Shown in pieces: positions 18,930 through 28,928 of a DNA stretch of 64,000 bases (positions within the stretch are counted from its first letter, which is position 1; every line of letters starts with the position of its first letter). The notes beneath the pieces were generated by a model that was not told where the DNA came from, did not search any database, and worked only from the letters and a program-made list of their open reading frames with translations. Position numbers and translations under genes: made by a program. This DNA comes from Gemmatimonadota bacterium (GTDB lineage Bacteria > Gemmatimonadota > Gemmatimonadetes > Gemmatimonadales > GWC2-71-9). The stretch lies in NCBI GenBank assembly GCA_016874005.1, contig VGVQ01000016.1, positions 34,936 through 98,935 on the forward strand, read 5' to 3'.

Positions 18930-21107
18930 ATGCGCGGGTTGGCGATCGGAGTCGTCGCGGCACTGGCACCGGCTTGGTTGGCGGCCCAGACCACAGCGGT
19001 CGAACGGTTCGGGGCCATCCTCCGAGGCGGGGCGGTCCGTTTGGTCGGGCCCGGCTCGGTGCGCTGGCTGCCGGGGTCGCTAGGCTACCTCGAGCCGCCG
19101 GCCGACACCGCCGGCCGGTGGACCCGGGTCGATCCGCTTTCGGGACGGCGGACCCCGTTCCTCTCCGCCGAAGTCGAGGCGCTGCTCCGGCGGGAAGGCC
19201 TCCCGCTCCGCCAGTTCGAGGTGATTCGGGACGGCCGCGGGTTGGCATTCCGACACGGCGATCGCCAGATGGTGGTGGCCCTGGATTCCGCGATGGTCCA
19301 CCGGATTCCGATCCCAGCCAAGACCGGTCCGCTCGATCTCGCGACCGAGGAGCCCGGTCGCTTCTCCCCCGACTGGCGCCGGTACGCGTTCATCCGGGAC
19401 TACGACAACCTCTGGCTCTTCGACCCGGCGACCGGCGCCGAGTCGCCCCTCGCGCGGGGAACCTCGGAGGACAACCTGGTCGGGTTCCTCGGGGCCGGCC
19501 CGTGGTGGCTTTGGTCGCCCCGCGGCGACAAGATCGCCTACCTCACGGCCGATCAGACCGGGATCTCCCGGTACCCGCTGCTTCGGGACACCAGCCGCGC
19601 CGCGACGGTGGAGTCGATCCGCTATCCGTTCACGACCGACCCCAATCCGACCCTCGAACTCCACATCGTCGACCTCACCTCCAAGCGCGATCTCCTGATC
19701 GCCCGGAGCACGGTCGAGCGCCCCTTTCTCCGCGAGTTGGAGTGGATCTCCGATGGTCGCGAACTCGCCTACCAGGTGGTCGATCAGTGGGAGGACCGCC
19801 GCGAGTTGATGGTGGCGGACGCCGAAACGGGAGCCACCCGGTCACTCCTGATCGACACCGACCCCGCCTACCTCGACCCGATCCACAACTTCCGGGTGTT
19901 GGCCGATGGCCGCCGGTTCTTGTTCAGCTCCGAGAAGAGCGGCCGCCGGCAGATCTACCTGCACGACCGCGGGTCCGGCGCGGCAACCCAACTGACCGAC
20001 GGCCCCATCGTCACCAAGGAAGTCGTCGGGGTCGACGAGGCCAAAGGCCGGATCTATTTCGTGGCCGCCACCGAGCTCGGCCTCGAGCAGCATCTATACC
20101 GGGTGGGTTTGGACGGCCGGGGCCTGACCCGCCTGACCGAGGAGCCGGGCTGGCACGCGGTTTCGCTCGACCCCGCGATGCGGGTCTTCGTCGACCGGCA
20201 TTCGTCGCTGGGCCGGCCGTGGTCAGTGGTCCTCAAGACCATCGACGGCCGGGTGATCCGGGGGTTGGCCCACTCCGACACCAGCGGAGCCGTGGCCATG
20301 ACGCTGCGGCGGCCCGAGTTGCTGTCGCTAGTGGCCGCCGACGGGCGGACCCCGATGCACGCCCTGATGTATCGCCCCGCCGACTTCGATTCGACCAAGC
20401 GATACCCGGTGATCGTCTCGGTCTACGGAGGGCCCCACACCAAGGCCGTGCGGGACCAGTACGCCAGCGCGGACTACTCCGCGGCGATCGCGCAGCTGGG
20501 GTTTCTGGTCCTCGAGATCGACGGCCGCGGGACGCTCGATCGGGAGAAGTCGTTCCAGACCGGGAACTACCTCCGGCTCGGGCAGGTCGATGTGGACGAC
20601 CAGGCGGCTGCGGTGCGACAGCTGGCGGCTCGGCGGTACCTCGATGCCCGGCGAGTGGGGATCACCGGGATCTCCCACGGCGGGTATCTGACGCTGATGG
20701 CGCTGCTCCGGCACCCCGACGTCTTTCAGGTCGGCGTCTCGGGCGCCCCGATTACCGACCTCCGAAACGGTCCCCGCCAATACATCGGGCGGATGATGCG
20801 GACCCCGGCGGCCAACCCGGAGGGGTACGCCCTGGGCGACCCCCTGCCCCTCGCGGCCGGCCTCGAGGGGCGGTTGCTGGTGATGTACGGCACGGATGAC
20901 CGCAACGCCCTCGGGGCCAACGTCATGTCGCTGCTGCGCCGGCTGATCGACGCGGGGCGCCCGGTCGATGTGGCCCTCTACCCGCTCGGGAGCCACGTGC
21001 TGACTGGCGCCGACGCCGTCCACGGGCTCAAGACCACGGTGAGCTATTTCCTCGAGCACTTGAAGCCGGACGGTTGGGAGGAGACCCGCTCGGCACTGTG
21101 GCGTTAG
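18930..21107 (+). CDS. secreted S9 family peptidase (dipeptidyl/acylaminoacyl peptidase type)
   Basis: The 725-residue product has a signal peptide (MRGLAIGVVAALAPAWLAAQ), a beta-propeller-like middle and a C-terminal alpha/beta hydrolase domain. The propeller includes WSPRGDKIAYLTADQTGISR and PDWRRYAFIRDYDNLWLFDP. In the hydrolase domain the nucleophile lies in GITGISHGGYLTLM (Ser about 582), the acid in LLVMYGTDDRN and the histidine in YPLGSHVLTGADA, all in the prolyl-oligopeptidase order. It should remove dipeptides or cleave short peptides in the periplasm. I start at ATG 18930, preceded by GGAGGAG and 22 bases after ftcD. A hairpin terminator follows. Confidence 0.92.
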   Translation: MRGLAIGVVAALAPAWLAAQTTAVERFGAILRGGAVRLVGPGSVRWLPGSLGYLEPPADTAGRWTRVDPLSGRRTPFLSAEVEALLRREGLPLRQFEVIRDGRGLAFRHGDRQMVVALDSAMVHRIPIPAKTGPLDLATEEPGRFSPDWRRYAFIRDYDNLWLFDPATGAESPLARGTSEDNLVGFLGAGPWWLWSPRGDKIAYLTADQTGISRYPLLRDTSRAATVESIRYPFTTDPNPTLELHIVDLTSKRDLLIARSTVERPFLRELEWISDGRELAYQVVDQWEDRRELMVADAETGATRSLLIDTDPAYLDPIHNFRVLADGRRFLFSSEKSGRRQIYLHDRGSGAATQLTDGPIVTKEVVGVDEAKGRIYFVAATELGLEQHLYRVGLDGRGLTRLTEEPGWHAVSLDPAMRVFVDRHSSLGRPWSVVLKTIDGRVIRGLAHSDTSGAVAMTLRRPELLSLVAADGRTPMHALMYRPADFDSTKRYPVIVSVYGGPHTKAVRDQYASADYSAAIAQLGFLVLEIDGRGTLDREKSFQTGNYLRLGQVDVDDQAAAVRQLAARRYLDARRVGITGISHGGYLTLMALLRHPDVFQVGVSGAPITDLRNGPRQYIGRMMRTPAANPEGYALGDPLPLAAGLEGRLLVMYGTDDRNALGANVMSLLRRLIDAGRPVDVALYPLGSHVLTGADAVHGLKTTVSYFLEHLKPDGWEETRSALWR

Positions 21108-21126
21108 GTCGGGGCAGGCCGGAACG

Positions 21127-21159
21127 ACGAGGGGCCGGGTTCATCACCCGGCCCCTCGT
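21127..21159. terminator. bidirectional hairpin terminator between convergent genes
   Basis: ACGAGGGGCCGGGT (21127-21140), loop TCATC, then ACCCGGCCCCTCGT (21146-21159) form a perfect 14-bp stem followed by TGT. It sits between the S9 peptidase and the convergent SusD-like gene, which makes a shared terminator likely. Confidence 0.75.
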
Positions 21160-21184
21160 TGTACCGCAACCTCCGCCGATCAAC

Positions 21185-22615
21185 TCACTGCGTTGGCGGA
21201 GTGCACGGCACCGAGAGACCGCGAGCGTCGCACTCGGTGGCTGGGACCAGCATGTTCTGGAACGTCACGTCGCCGGCACGATCGAGCGGAATCGTCGACA
21301 GCAAGTTGAACCGGCGGGCATCGACCCACCGAGTGCCCTGCTCCCACAAGAGCGAGTAGAGCCGGTTGTACAGCAACTCGGTGATGAACTGCGCGTTGGT
21401 CGACGACGTGGTCAAAGAGGTCGGCGCCAATCCACCGGACGTGGTCCGAATGAGATTGATGTCGTCGATTGCCTGCTGCTTCGAGCCAGCGAACCAATTG
21501 GCCTCGGCAGCGAGGAGGATGAGCTCCTCGTTCTTGATGACCGGGATATCGGCACCAAGGTCGGCGGTACCATCGGCGTTGTTGTACATCGCCGGCTTGA
21601 AGTTGTGCAACGGCAGGCTGCCCTGGGTCCGGTTGACCGCGTCACCGATGGCTGGCTTCACTTTCGCCGCATACCGGTTGTCCGGCTGCCCATTGCCTTT
21701 GAGCTGGACTCCGCTCACAACCGAGTTGTGAATGTAGAACCGCTGGGCCGAAAGGTTCTCGCTAATGGGGTTGTTCGGCTCGCCGGACGCGGACGAGTAG
21801 GCGTAGCTCACGGCGTTGCTCAACGCCCCAGTCCGGCTCATGAACGACTCATTGAGCGCGGTGAGTGCCGCCGTGTAGGCCGCATTGCCACCTCCAGCCA
21901 AGGTCGAACGAAGCACCTGGGCTTTGGCCGCGATCGCGCGATTGAACTTGATGAAGTTCGCGGGGGTGTTGGCAATTTCGTGGCCGGAGGGCGTGTTGAA
22001 CGGGAACGCCGTGCCACCTGCGTTGAGGTCGCTGCGGGCCTCGTCGAGCTGGGCCAAGATGTACGTATAGACCCCCGCCTGGCTCACGAACGGTGCCGGC
22101 GGGTCGTTCAGACTGACTTCGACCGCGATGGGCGCCCCGAGCACGCCGTTTCGAACGATCGTGCGGAGGAGCAGCACGGCCTTCAAGGTCTTCGCATAGC
22201 CCTTCGAGGCCGATTTCTCGGCCGCGGTCAGATCCGGCGCCGCGTCGATGGCCTTGAGGTACTCGTTGATCGTTCTGAGCGCTATGTACTTGCCGGTGAA
22301 GTTGGCCCCGCCGAAGCCGCCGGCCTCGAGCGGCCCCCGGAGCATTTCCTGGGTGAGTCGAGGATCGTTGCCCAAGAGGTTATAGCCCTCACGGCCAAAG
22401 ATGGCGAAGAAAGAGATCTCGCCACCCAGGTCGTTGGCCAGCAAGGCGGCCGCTCCGAGCGCCGCGCGGCCGAGAATCGCCTTGTTGGGCGCGCCGGTGA
22501 GCTGCTCCACCGTCGGGGCGTTGGTGTTGAGAATGTTGTAGTGGCTGTCGGAGCATCCGGCCGCGAACACCAGCGCCGCGACTCCCGCCACTCTGCTGAG
22601 TTTAGTCGTCGTCAT
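21185..22615 (-). CDS. SusD/RagB family outer-membrane lipoprotein
   Basis: The 476-residue product has a lipoprotein signal peptide (VAGVAALVFAAGCSDS, lipobox ending in Cys) and the helical TPR-type SusD fold. Examples are GPLEAGGFGGANFTGKYIAL, VIKNEELILLAAEANWFAG, AIDDINLIRTTSGG and the late LYNRLYSLLWEQGTRWVDARR. SusD proteins sit over the SusC pore and hand substrates to it; the substrate cannot be read from the sequence. Two Met codons are possible. ATG 22615 has AGGAG eight bases before it, while ATG 22621 would leave only two bases, so I use 22615. It follows the SusC gene by 11 bases in one operon. Confidence 0.9.
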   Translation of the reverse strand: MTTTKLSRVAGVAALVFAAGCSDSHYNILNTNAPTVEQLTGAPNKAILGRAALGAAALLANDLGGEISFFAIFGREGYNLLGNDPRLTQEMLRGPLEAGGFGGANFTGKYIALRTINEYLKAIDAAPDLTAAEKSASKGYAKTLKAVLLLRTIVRNGVLGAPIAVEVSLNDPPAPFVSQAGVYTYILAQLDEARSDLNAGGTAFPFNTPSGHEIANTPANFIKFNRAIAAKAQVLRSTLAGGGNAAYTAALTALNESFMSRTGALSNAVSYAYSSASGEPNNPISENLSAQRFYIHNSVVSGVQLKGNGQPDNRYAAKVKPAIGDAVNRTQGSLPLHNFKPAMYNNADGTADLGADIPVIKNEELILLAAEANWFAGSKQQAIDDINLIRTTSGGLAPTSLTTSSTNAQFITELLYNRLYSLLWEQGTRWVDARRFNLLSTIPLDRAGDVTFQNMLVPATECDARGLSVPCTPPTQ

Positions 22616-22626
22616 TGTCATGGCTC

Positions 22627-25578
22627 CTAGTAGCTCACGGCGACGTTGAAGAAGACGCTCCGGCTCGGCGGATACGGCGTCACGTCGACGTTGGAACGAA
22701 TCGCCGCGGCACCGAAGTTCGCCACTTCCGGATCGAGGCCCGAGTACTTGGTCGACCAGAGGAGGTCGCGACCGGTGACGCCCAAACGCACGTCACGAAC
22801 GCCGAGACCGAACGCCTCGCTGACCGAACGAGGCAGACCCCAGTTGACCGACACCTCGCGAAGCTTGACGAAATCGGCGGGCTCGATGTACACCGTGATG
22901 ATACCCTGGCCGGCGAAGCCCCGGGGGAACCACCGATCCTCGTACGCGGGCGTGCCAAAATCACTCGAGGTCTTGCCGTCGTCGTAGAGCAGCTGGGTCA
23001 GGTTGGTGACCGTGCCGCCCTTCTGCCAGTCGACGGTGAAGCTGAAGTTGAGGTTCTTGTAGGTGAAGCTGTTCTGGAAACCCATCCGGAAGTCGGGATT
23101 GGTATCGCCGACGTCGTCCTGCACGACGCCTCCGCTGGGGTTGAGTTTCGGCCCGATGACACGGGTCAACGGCTTGCCCTGGGCGATCAAGAGCACGCCG
23201 AGACCACCGAAGCCGGAGGCCGGGGGCCGGAAGGCCGGCACCGGCAAGGAGTCGACATTCGACCGAACCAAGGTGAACGAGGTCGAGGAGACCCAGTTGA
23301 AATTGGACTTCTGGATCGGGGTGATACCAAAGACTGTTTCGATGCCCTTGTTGGAGATTTGACCACCGTTGAAGATCTGGGCAGTGAACCCGGTGGACGG
23401 GGCCGGCGTCCGGCTCAGGAGCAAGTCCGTCGTCTGGCGGCGGAAAGCCGTGACGTCGATGTTGATCCGGCCGTTCCAGAAGTTCAAGTCGAAGCCACCT
23501 TCGATTTCCTTGACGCGTTCCGGCTTGATGGTCGGGTCGCCGGCGGTGGTCGCCACGGCGAAGCCGTTCCGACCGCCAAGCTGCGGGGTGTTGAGCAAGG
23601 TGAACTTGTTGCCGAAGACCGGCTGGTTACCGAGTTGACCATAGCCAGCCCGGAGCTTGAGCTCGCTCCCCGAGCCGATGATGTCGCGGATGCTGTACTT
23701 GGCGGAGACACGGGGATAGGCAAAGTACTTGCCGATGTCGCCGTTGGCGCTCGAGCGCTCGGACCGGACACCACCCGAGATCAAGAGGCGATCGTCGAGC
23801 AGCGAAAGGTCTTCCTGACCGTAGAACGCGAAGGTCCGCTCCGGGGTCAGCGTCTGCGCCGCCACGACGTTGGTGCCCTGGTTCACGTTCTGCTGGCCAG
23901 GCACCAGGTTGTCCGTGGTGATCCGCGTGGTCAACAGCCGGCGGTCCTCGTACTGCATACCGCCGGACGTGGTGAACTGGATCCCGCCGGTGCGCAGCGT
24001 GTGGACCGCGCCGAGGTTCCAGTTCATCTGCCGGTTCTTACCATTGTTCTGAATTGAGGTGCCGGGACGGGCCTGGCTGAACTCGTAGAACAACTCGTTC
24101 GGCGACCAGAGGTCGTCGTTTTGGCTGAAGAGGTCGGCACCGCCGGATCCGACCACTCGGAAGCTGGACTTCTCGGACGTGTAGGCGTTGTAGGTGAAGT
24201 TGACGCCGCCGGTGAAGCGGAAAGTCTCGGCTTCGTTGCGGGCCAGCTCAGCCGTCTGGAGCGGGTTCGAGGAAACCCCGCCACCGATCGCCGGGTTGAT
24301 GTAGGAGCCGTCGCTCTGTTTGCGCAGGTCGATGAAGCTCGGAATGTACGCCAACGCGTATCCGAAGCAGGCGTAGTTGTTGCAGTTGTTGCCCCAACCG
24401 CGAGCATGAAGCGCCCGGTTGAAGACACTCGAGACCGAGATGTCGATCTTGCTGCCGACCTTCTGGTCGAGGTTGACCCGGAGCGCCTGGCGGCTGAAGC
24501 CGGTGCCCGGCTCGATCGCGTTGTCTCGCTTCCAGGTGGCCGACATGAAGTACTTGGTGGTCTCGGTACCGCCGCTCACGTCCGCCACGGTCTCGTAGGA
24601 GAGACGCTTCTTGCCCCAGACTTGTTCGTAGTGGTTGAACGCTTCCAGGCTTCGGCCCTGGAGGAACGTGCCGGCGGACGCGCCATGTCCGGTGCTGGGA
24701 TCTGCCGCCTCGGCCACGCTGGCATAGATCCGCGGTTCGTATCTACGGAGGAGATCAAACGTGCCGAGCCGCTGCGATACGTTGACCCGGGTCGTGCCGG
24801 CCGCGCCGCGGATGGTCTTGACGACCACCACGCCGTTGGCAGCCTTGGATCCGTAGATCGCCGCCGCGGCGGCGCCCTTCAGGACCTCGATGCTGGCGAT
24901 GTCGGCCGGGTTCAAGTCCGCGAGCCGGTTGGCCGGATCATCTTCGAGGACGCTGGCGCCGTTGTCGATGGTGGAACGACCGCCCAAGATCCGGGCGTTC
25001 GAATAAATGACGCCGTCGACGACGAACAACGGATCGAAGGCGCCCAGAATCGTATTGGTGCCTCGAATCTGGAGCTGGAGTCCGCCGCCCGGCGCGCCGC
25101 CGTTGCCCTGAATGTTGACGCCCGCCAGCTTCCCGTGGAGGGCACTCTCGATCGACGCCGAGGCCACCTTGGTGACGTCATCGCCCGAGACATACCCGAT
25201 CGAGGTGGCCGCCTGACGCCGCTCGACCGTGGTCGCCGCGCCGGACACGACGACTTCGTCGAGTTTGAAGACGTCCTGATCGAGGGTGAAGTTGACCGTG
25301 TTGTTCCCGGCCGGGACGATGGCGTCCTTGCGGGTGAACCCGATCGCCCGGACCTGAAGCCGGACCTCACCGGCCGGGGCGGACACCACGAATTGCCCCT
25401 GCGCGTTGGTGCGCGCCGAGTTGGTCGTACCGACGACGGAGACAGTGGCCTCCGGAATCGGAGCGCCAGTCCCGACGCGGGTCACGGTGCCGGAGATCTG
25501 ACGAGCCTGGGCCGCAAGTAACCCAGGCAGGACCATGAGGCCCGCCGCCAGTCTCAGGATCTTACGATGCATACCCAT
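22627..25578 (-). CDS. SusC/RagA family TonB-linked outer-membrane transporter
   Basis: The 983-residue protein has a signal peptide (about 1-24, ending LLAAQ) and a carboxypeptidase-regulatory-like domain (QISGTVTRVGTGAPIPEATV). A TonB plug follows (KLDEVVVSGAATTVERR, GAFDPLFVVDGVIYSN, SIEVLKGAAAAAIYGSKAAN), then a long beta-barrel ending FFNVAVSY with the typical aromatic C-terminus. It imports oligomeric nutrients with energy from TonB. The start at ATG 25578 puts the signal peptide first; the open frame upstream is non-coding. The SusD gene follows. The composite element at 25892-25932 lies about 310 bases upstream and recurs before the second SusC gene. Confidence 0.93.
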   Translation of the reverse strand: MGMHRKILRLAAGLMVLPGLLAAQARQISGTVTRVGTGAPIPEATVSVVGTTNSARTNAQGQFVVSAPAGEVRLQVRAIGFTRKDAIVPAGNNTVNFTLDQDVFKLDEVVVSGAATTVERRQAATSIGYVSGDDVTKVASASIESALHGKLAGVNIQGNGGAPGGGLQLQIRGTNTILGAFDPLFVVDGVIYSNARILGGRSTIDNGASVLEDDPANRLADLNPADIASIEVLKGAAAAAIYGSKAANGVVVVKTIRGAAGTTRVNVSQRLGTFDLLRRYEPRIYASVAEAADPSTGHGASAGTFLQGRSLEAFNHYEQVWGKKRLSYETVADVSGGTETTKYFMSATWKRDNAIEPGTGFSRQALRVNLDQKVGSKIDISVSSVFNRALHARGWGNNCNNYACFGYALAYIPSFIDLRKQSDGSYINPAIGGGVSSNPLQTAELARNEAETFRFTGGVNFTYNAYTSEKSSFRVVGSGGADLFSQNDDLWSPNELFYEFSQARPGTSIQNNGKNRQMNWNLGAVHTLRTGGIQFTTSGGMQYEDRRLLTTRITTDNLVPGQQNVNQGTNVVAAQTLTPERTFAFYGQEDLSLLDDRLLISGGVRSERSSANGDIGKYFAYPRVSAKYSIRDIIGSGSELKLRAGYGQLGNQPVFGNKFTLLNTPQLGGRNGFAVATTAGDPTIKPERVKEIEGGFDLNFWNGRINIDVTAFRRQTTDLLLSRTPAPSTGFTAQIFNGGQISNKGIETVFGITPIQKSNFNWVSSTSFTLVRSNVDSLPVPAFRPPASGFGGLGVLLIAQGKPLTRVIGPKLNPSGGVVQDDVGDTNPDFRMGFQNSFTYKNLNFSFTVDWQKGGTVTNLTQLLYDDGKTSSDFGTPAYEDRWFPRGFAGQGIITVYIEPADFVKLREVSVNWGLPRSVSEAFGLGVRDVRLGVTGRDLLWSTKYSGLDPEVANFGAAAIRSNVDVTPYPPSRSVFFNVAVSY

Positions 25579-26021
25579 CGAACCCCCGAGTTGTGTTGTG
25601 TAACCTGACCAAACCACCGGTATCGACTGCTGCCGCCAACGACCCAACGCGAACCACCTTCCCGTGACTCGCGGTCGGGCGTCCCCACCGTGTGTCCTCC
25701 CCACCTGGCACGATGCGGATCTGTTACTGATTTCCGAAGGCCCTGAGGATGGTGCCCGATCCGCCAACTGGCAAGCCGCCCTTCCAGTCCGAACCCATCG
25801 CCTAGGCAACTGCCGCGCCGATTCCCGCACCGGCGGTATCCTTTTGCCCGGTAACGGGATAGCCCTTGCCTCCGCGGGCACCTGAGCGTCAGAACGACAC
25901 AGACGTCATCGGGCCCGGTGTCGATTGGACACGCTGCGCGCTCCTGCTCGAAACGGACTTGTCGCCGACCATCGCCGCCCGCGCGCCACCTCCCAACACC
26001 CGCCCTCCTGACAGGCGCCTC
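25579..26021. other. intergenic region upstream of the first SusC gene
   Basis: This 443-base gap lies between SusC (start at 25578) and the end of hutI, both on the minus strand. I see no gene in it. It contains the composite element at 25892-25932, which implies an untranslated leader of up to about 310 bases if transcription starts close to that element. Confidence 0.6.
25892..25932 (-). promoter_or_regulatory. composite promoter/operator element shared by both SusCD operons (copy 1)
   Basis: Reading the minus strand: GTGTCCAATCGACAC (25932-25918), 17 bases, then GTGTCGTTC (25900-25892). The same order and the same 17-base spacing occur at 33787-33827 before the second SusC gene, although the 17 bases between differ. 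The spacing equals that of a -35/-10 pair, so a promoter for an alternative (perhaps ECF) sigma factor or a regulator box plus promoter is plausible. Confidence 0.55.
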
Positions 26022-27236
26022 CTAACTGACCCACCGCCCGCCGAGCACGACGCCGCCCACCGCCTCGCGGCGAAAGTGGTAGAGCCACTGCTCCACCGAC
26101 GGCGCATCGATCAGCACGAAGTCCGCCTGACGACCTGCCTCCAAGGTGCCCGCTTGGTCGGCCAGTCCAATGGCCCGGGCTGCCACCTGGGTCGCGCCCT
26201 TGAGCACCTCGGCCGGGGTCATCCGCTGGAGAGTGCACCCCAGCATCATGGCGAGATGGAGGTCGTAGCTCGGCGCCGACCCCGGATTGAAGTCGGTGGC
26301 CACCGCCACCGGGACTCCGGCCGCGATCAGGTCTCTGGCCTTGGTCGGCGCGACATTCAAATACAGCGAAGCGATCGGGAGTGTCACCGCCACCACGCCC
26401 GCCGCCGCCATGGCGGCAATTCCCTCCTGAGATACCTTTTCCAGGTGATCGGCCGAGGCGGCTCCGACCCGGGCAGCCAACTCGGCACCACCACCGGCCG
26501 TGATCTGGTCGGCGTGGAGCTTCGGCACCAGACCATGACGGCGGCCCGCTAACAAGATCCGAGTCGCCTGCTCGACCGTGAAGGCCGTGTCCTCGACGAA
26601 CACGTCGCAGAACCGAGCCAGCCCGCCTTCGGCCGCGGCCGGGATGATCCGGTCGACGACCAATCCGACATAGCCGTCGGGGTCATCGCGGAACTCCGGC
26701 GGAACGGTATGGGCGGCCAGCAGCGTGGGAACCACCCGGCCGGGCCACCGGCTAGCCACCGTCCGGTAGACCTGCAACAGCCGGATTTCGGTGGCGAGAT
26801 CGAGCCCGTAGCCCGTCTTTGCCTCGACCGTGGTCACGCCTAACGCCTGCATCCGGTCCAGAAACCCGAGGCAGCGTGTCGCCAGCTCGGCCGCGGTGGC
26901 CGCCCGGGTCTTGACGACCGTCGAGAGAATCCCGCCGCCCCGCCTGGCGATGTCCAGGTAGCTGGCGCCAGCGAGCTTCTCGGCAAACTCCTCGGCCCGC
27001 CAGCCGGCAAAGGCCAGGTGGGTGTGGCAGTCGACCAGGCCGGGGATCACCATCTGGCCCCGGGCGTCCTCGACCGGCCAGTCTCGGTAGGCCGGCGGGA
27101 GTGCGGCCTCCGGACCAACCCACGCCACGGTGCCATCCTCCCAGGCGAGCGCCGCGTTGGGCACCGGGTGCACCTCGGCCTGCCCGCCGGCGGCCCGGCA
27201 CTGGTAGAGGATCGCGATGTTTCGGAGAACGGGCAT
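26022..27236 (-). CDS. hutI: imidazolonepropionase
   Basis: This 404-residue amidohydrolase-superfamily enzyme opens the ring of imidazolone propionate to give formiminoglutamate, the third step of histidine breakdown. The metal site begins with GLVDCHTHLAFAGWRAEEF. Further family motifs are TTVEAKTGYGLDL, LLAAHTVPPE, VPKLHADQITAGGGAELA and AVATDFNPGSAPS. The protein is cytosolic. It starts six bases after the hutU stop, so the two are co-transcribed, and its product would be used by FtcD encoded near 17216. Confidence 0.96.
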   Translation of the reverse strand: MPVLRNIAILYQCRAAGGQAEVHPVPNAALAWEDGTVAWVGPEAALPPAYRDWPVEDARGQMVIPGLVDCHTHLAFAGWRAEEFAEKLAGASYLDIARRGGGILSTVVKTRAATAAELATRCLGFLDRMQALGVTTVEAKTGYGLDLATEIRLLQVYRTVASRWPGRVVPTLLAAHTVPPEFRDDPDGYVGLVVDRIIPAAAEGGLARFCDVFVEDTAFTVEQATRILLAGRRHGLVPKLHADQITAGGGAELAARVGAASADHLEKVSQEGIAAMAAAGVVAVTLPIASLYLNVAPTKARDLIAAGVPVAVATDFNPGSAPSYDLHLAMMLGCTLQRMTPAEVLKGATQVAARAIGLADQAGTLEAGRQADFVLIDAPSVEQWLYHFRREAVGGVVLGGRWVS

Positions 27237-27242
27237 CGGGGC

Positions 27243-28928
27243 TCACGACGGACGGGGCCGCGCCCCGTCGGCGAGCATGGGCAGATCCACGCCCCGCTCG
27301 CGGGCCACCTCGATGGCCTCCTGGTAGCCGGCATCCGCGTGCCGCATGACGCCGGTGCCGGGATCCGCCGTCAACACCCGCCGCAGCCGCCGGTCCGCGG
27401 ACTCGGTGCCATCCGCCACGATGACCATGCCGGCATGAATCGAGTAGCCGATCCCGACGCCCCCGCCGTGGTGCAGCGAGACCCAGCTGGCGCCGCAGGC
27501 GGTGTTGAGCATCGCGTTCAGAAGCGGCCAATCGGCGATGGCGTCCGAGCCGTCCTTCATCGCTTCCGTCTCCCGATTCGGCGACGCCACCGAGCCGCAG
27601 TCGAGATGATCGCGGCCGATGACGATCGGGGCTTCGACTTTGCCGTGCTTGACCAACCAGTTGAATCGCTCGCCCATCTCGGCGCGCTCGCCATATTCGA
27701 GCCAGCAGATCCGAGCCGGCAGACCCTGGAAGTGGACCTTGGCGCGAGCCTGCTCGATCCAGCGCCGGAGCCCCTCGTGGCGCGGAAAGGTCGCCAGCAC
27801 CGCGTCATCGGTGACCGCGATATCAGCCGGATTCCCGGACAGGGCGGCCCACCGAAACGGTCCCGCGCCGCGACAGAACAGCGGCCGGATGAAGGCCGGA
27901 ACGAACCCCGGAAAGTCGAACGCTTCGGCCATCCCGCGCCGGTCGGCAACTTGCCCTCTCAGGTTGTTGCCGTAGTCGAAAACCACCGCCCCGGAACGCT
28001 TCAGGGCGAGCATGGCGGTGACATGGGCCACCATCGAATCGAGGACCCGTTCCTCGTACCCTCTCGGGTCACGCTCCCTCGTCACCGCCGCCGATTCGAC
28101 CGTCTCGCCGATCGGGAGGTAACCGAGCCGCAGGTCGTGGGCCGAAGTCTGGTCGGTCACCACGTCGACCGCGACGCCGCGGCGGACCAGCTCCGGAAGA
28201 ACCGTGGCAATGTTGCCAACCAGGCCGACCGACAACGCTCGCCGCTCGGTCTTTGCTTGGAGGACGAGTCCGAGCGCGGTATCGAGATCGGTCTCCAAAC
28301 GGTCGCAATAGCCGGTGGCCACCCGGCGTTCGATCCGGGTCGGATCGACGTCCACCCCGAGAAACGCGGCCCCGTTCATGGTGGCGGCGAGCGGCTGAGC
28401 CCCACCCATGCCGCCGAGCCCCCCAGTCACCACGAGGCGGCCAGCGAGGGACCCGTCGAAGTGCTGCCGGGCACACTCGGCGAAGGTCTCGTAGGTCCCC
28501 TGGAGGATCCCCTGGGTTCCGATGTAGATCCACGAACCAGCAGTCATCTGGCCGTACATGGTCAGGCCGAGGTGATCGAGGCGGCGAAATTCGTCGATGG
28601 TGGCCCATCGGGGCACCAGGTGCGCGTTGGCGATGAGGACCCGGGGCGCTTCGTCGTGAGTTCGGAAGACGCCAACCGGCTTGCCGCTTTGGACCAGCAG
28701 CGTCTCGTCGTCGGCCAGACGGCGGAGGGTGGCGACGATGGCGTGGTAGGCGGCCCAATTGCGGGCCGCTTTGCCTCCGCCGCCGTAGACAATCAACTCC
28801 TCGGGCCGCTCGGCGACCTCCGGATCGAGGTTGTTCATCAACATCCGGAGGGCCGCTTCCTGGTGCCAGCCTCGGCAGGAGCGGGCCGGCCCTCGCGGAG
28901 CGCGGATCGGGTTGGCTGGAGCGGTCAT
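27243..28928 (-). CDS. hutU: urocanate hydratase
   Basis: The 561-residue protein adds water to urocanate with a tightly bound NAD, the second step of histidine breakdown. Landmarks are [43 protein letters not shown] [28 protein letters not shown] (NAD-binding loop), YCDRLE and [18 protein letters not shown]. The length fits the family (about 550-560). Its start codon overlaps the stop of the hybrid kinase gene upstream (ATGA at 28925-28928), and hutI follows. This arrangement makes hutU the third gene of a coupled set that begins with two sensor kinases. hutH (histidine ammonia-lyase) is not in the window. Confidence 0.96.
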   Translation of the reverse strand: MTAPANPIRAPRGPARSCRGWHQEAALRMLMNNLDPEVAERPEELIVYGGGGKAARNWAAYHAIVATLRRLADDETLLVQSGKPVGVFRTHDEAPRVLIANAHLVPRWATIDEFRRLDHLGLTMYGQMTAGSWIYIGTQGILQGTYETFAECARQHFDGSLAGRLVVTGGLGGMGGAQPLAATMNGAAFLGVDVDPTRIERRVATGYCDRLETDLDTALGLVLQAKTERRALSVGLVGNIATVLPELVRRGVAVDVVTDQTSAHDLRLGYLPIGETVESAAVTRERDPRGYEERVLDSMVAHVTAMLALKRSGAVVFDYGNNLRGQVADRRGMAEAFDFPGFVPAFIRPLFCRGAGPFRWAALSGNPADIAVTDDAVLATFPRHEGLRRWIEQARAKVHFQGLPARICWLEYGERAEMGERFNWLVKHGKVEAPIVIGRDHLDCGSVASPNRETEAMKDGSDAIADWPLLNAMLNTACGASWVSLHHGGGVGIGYSIHAGMVIVADGTESADRRLRRVLTADPGTGVMRHADAGYQEAIEVARERGVDLPMLADGARPRPS

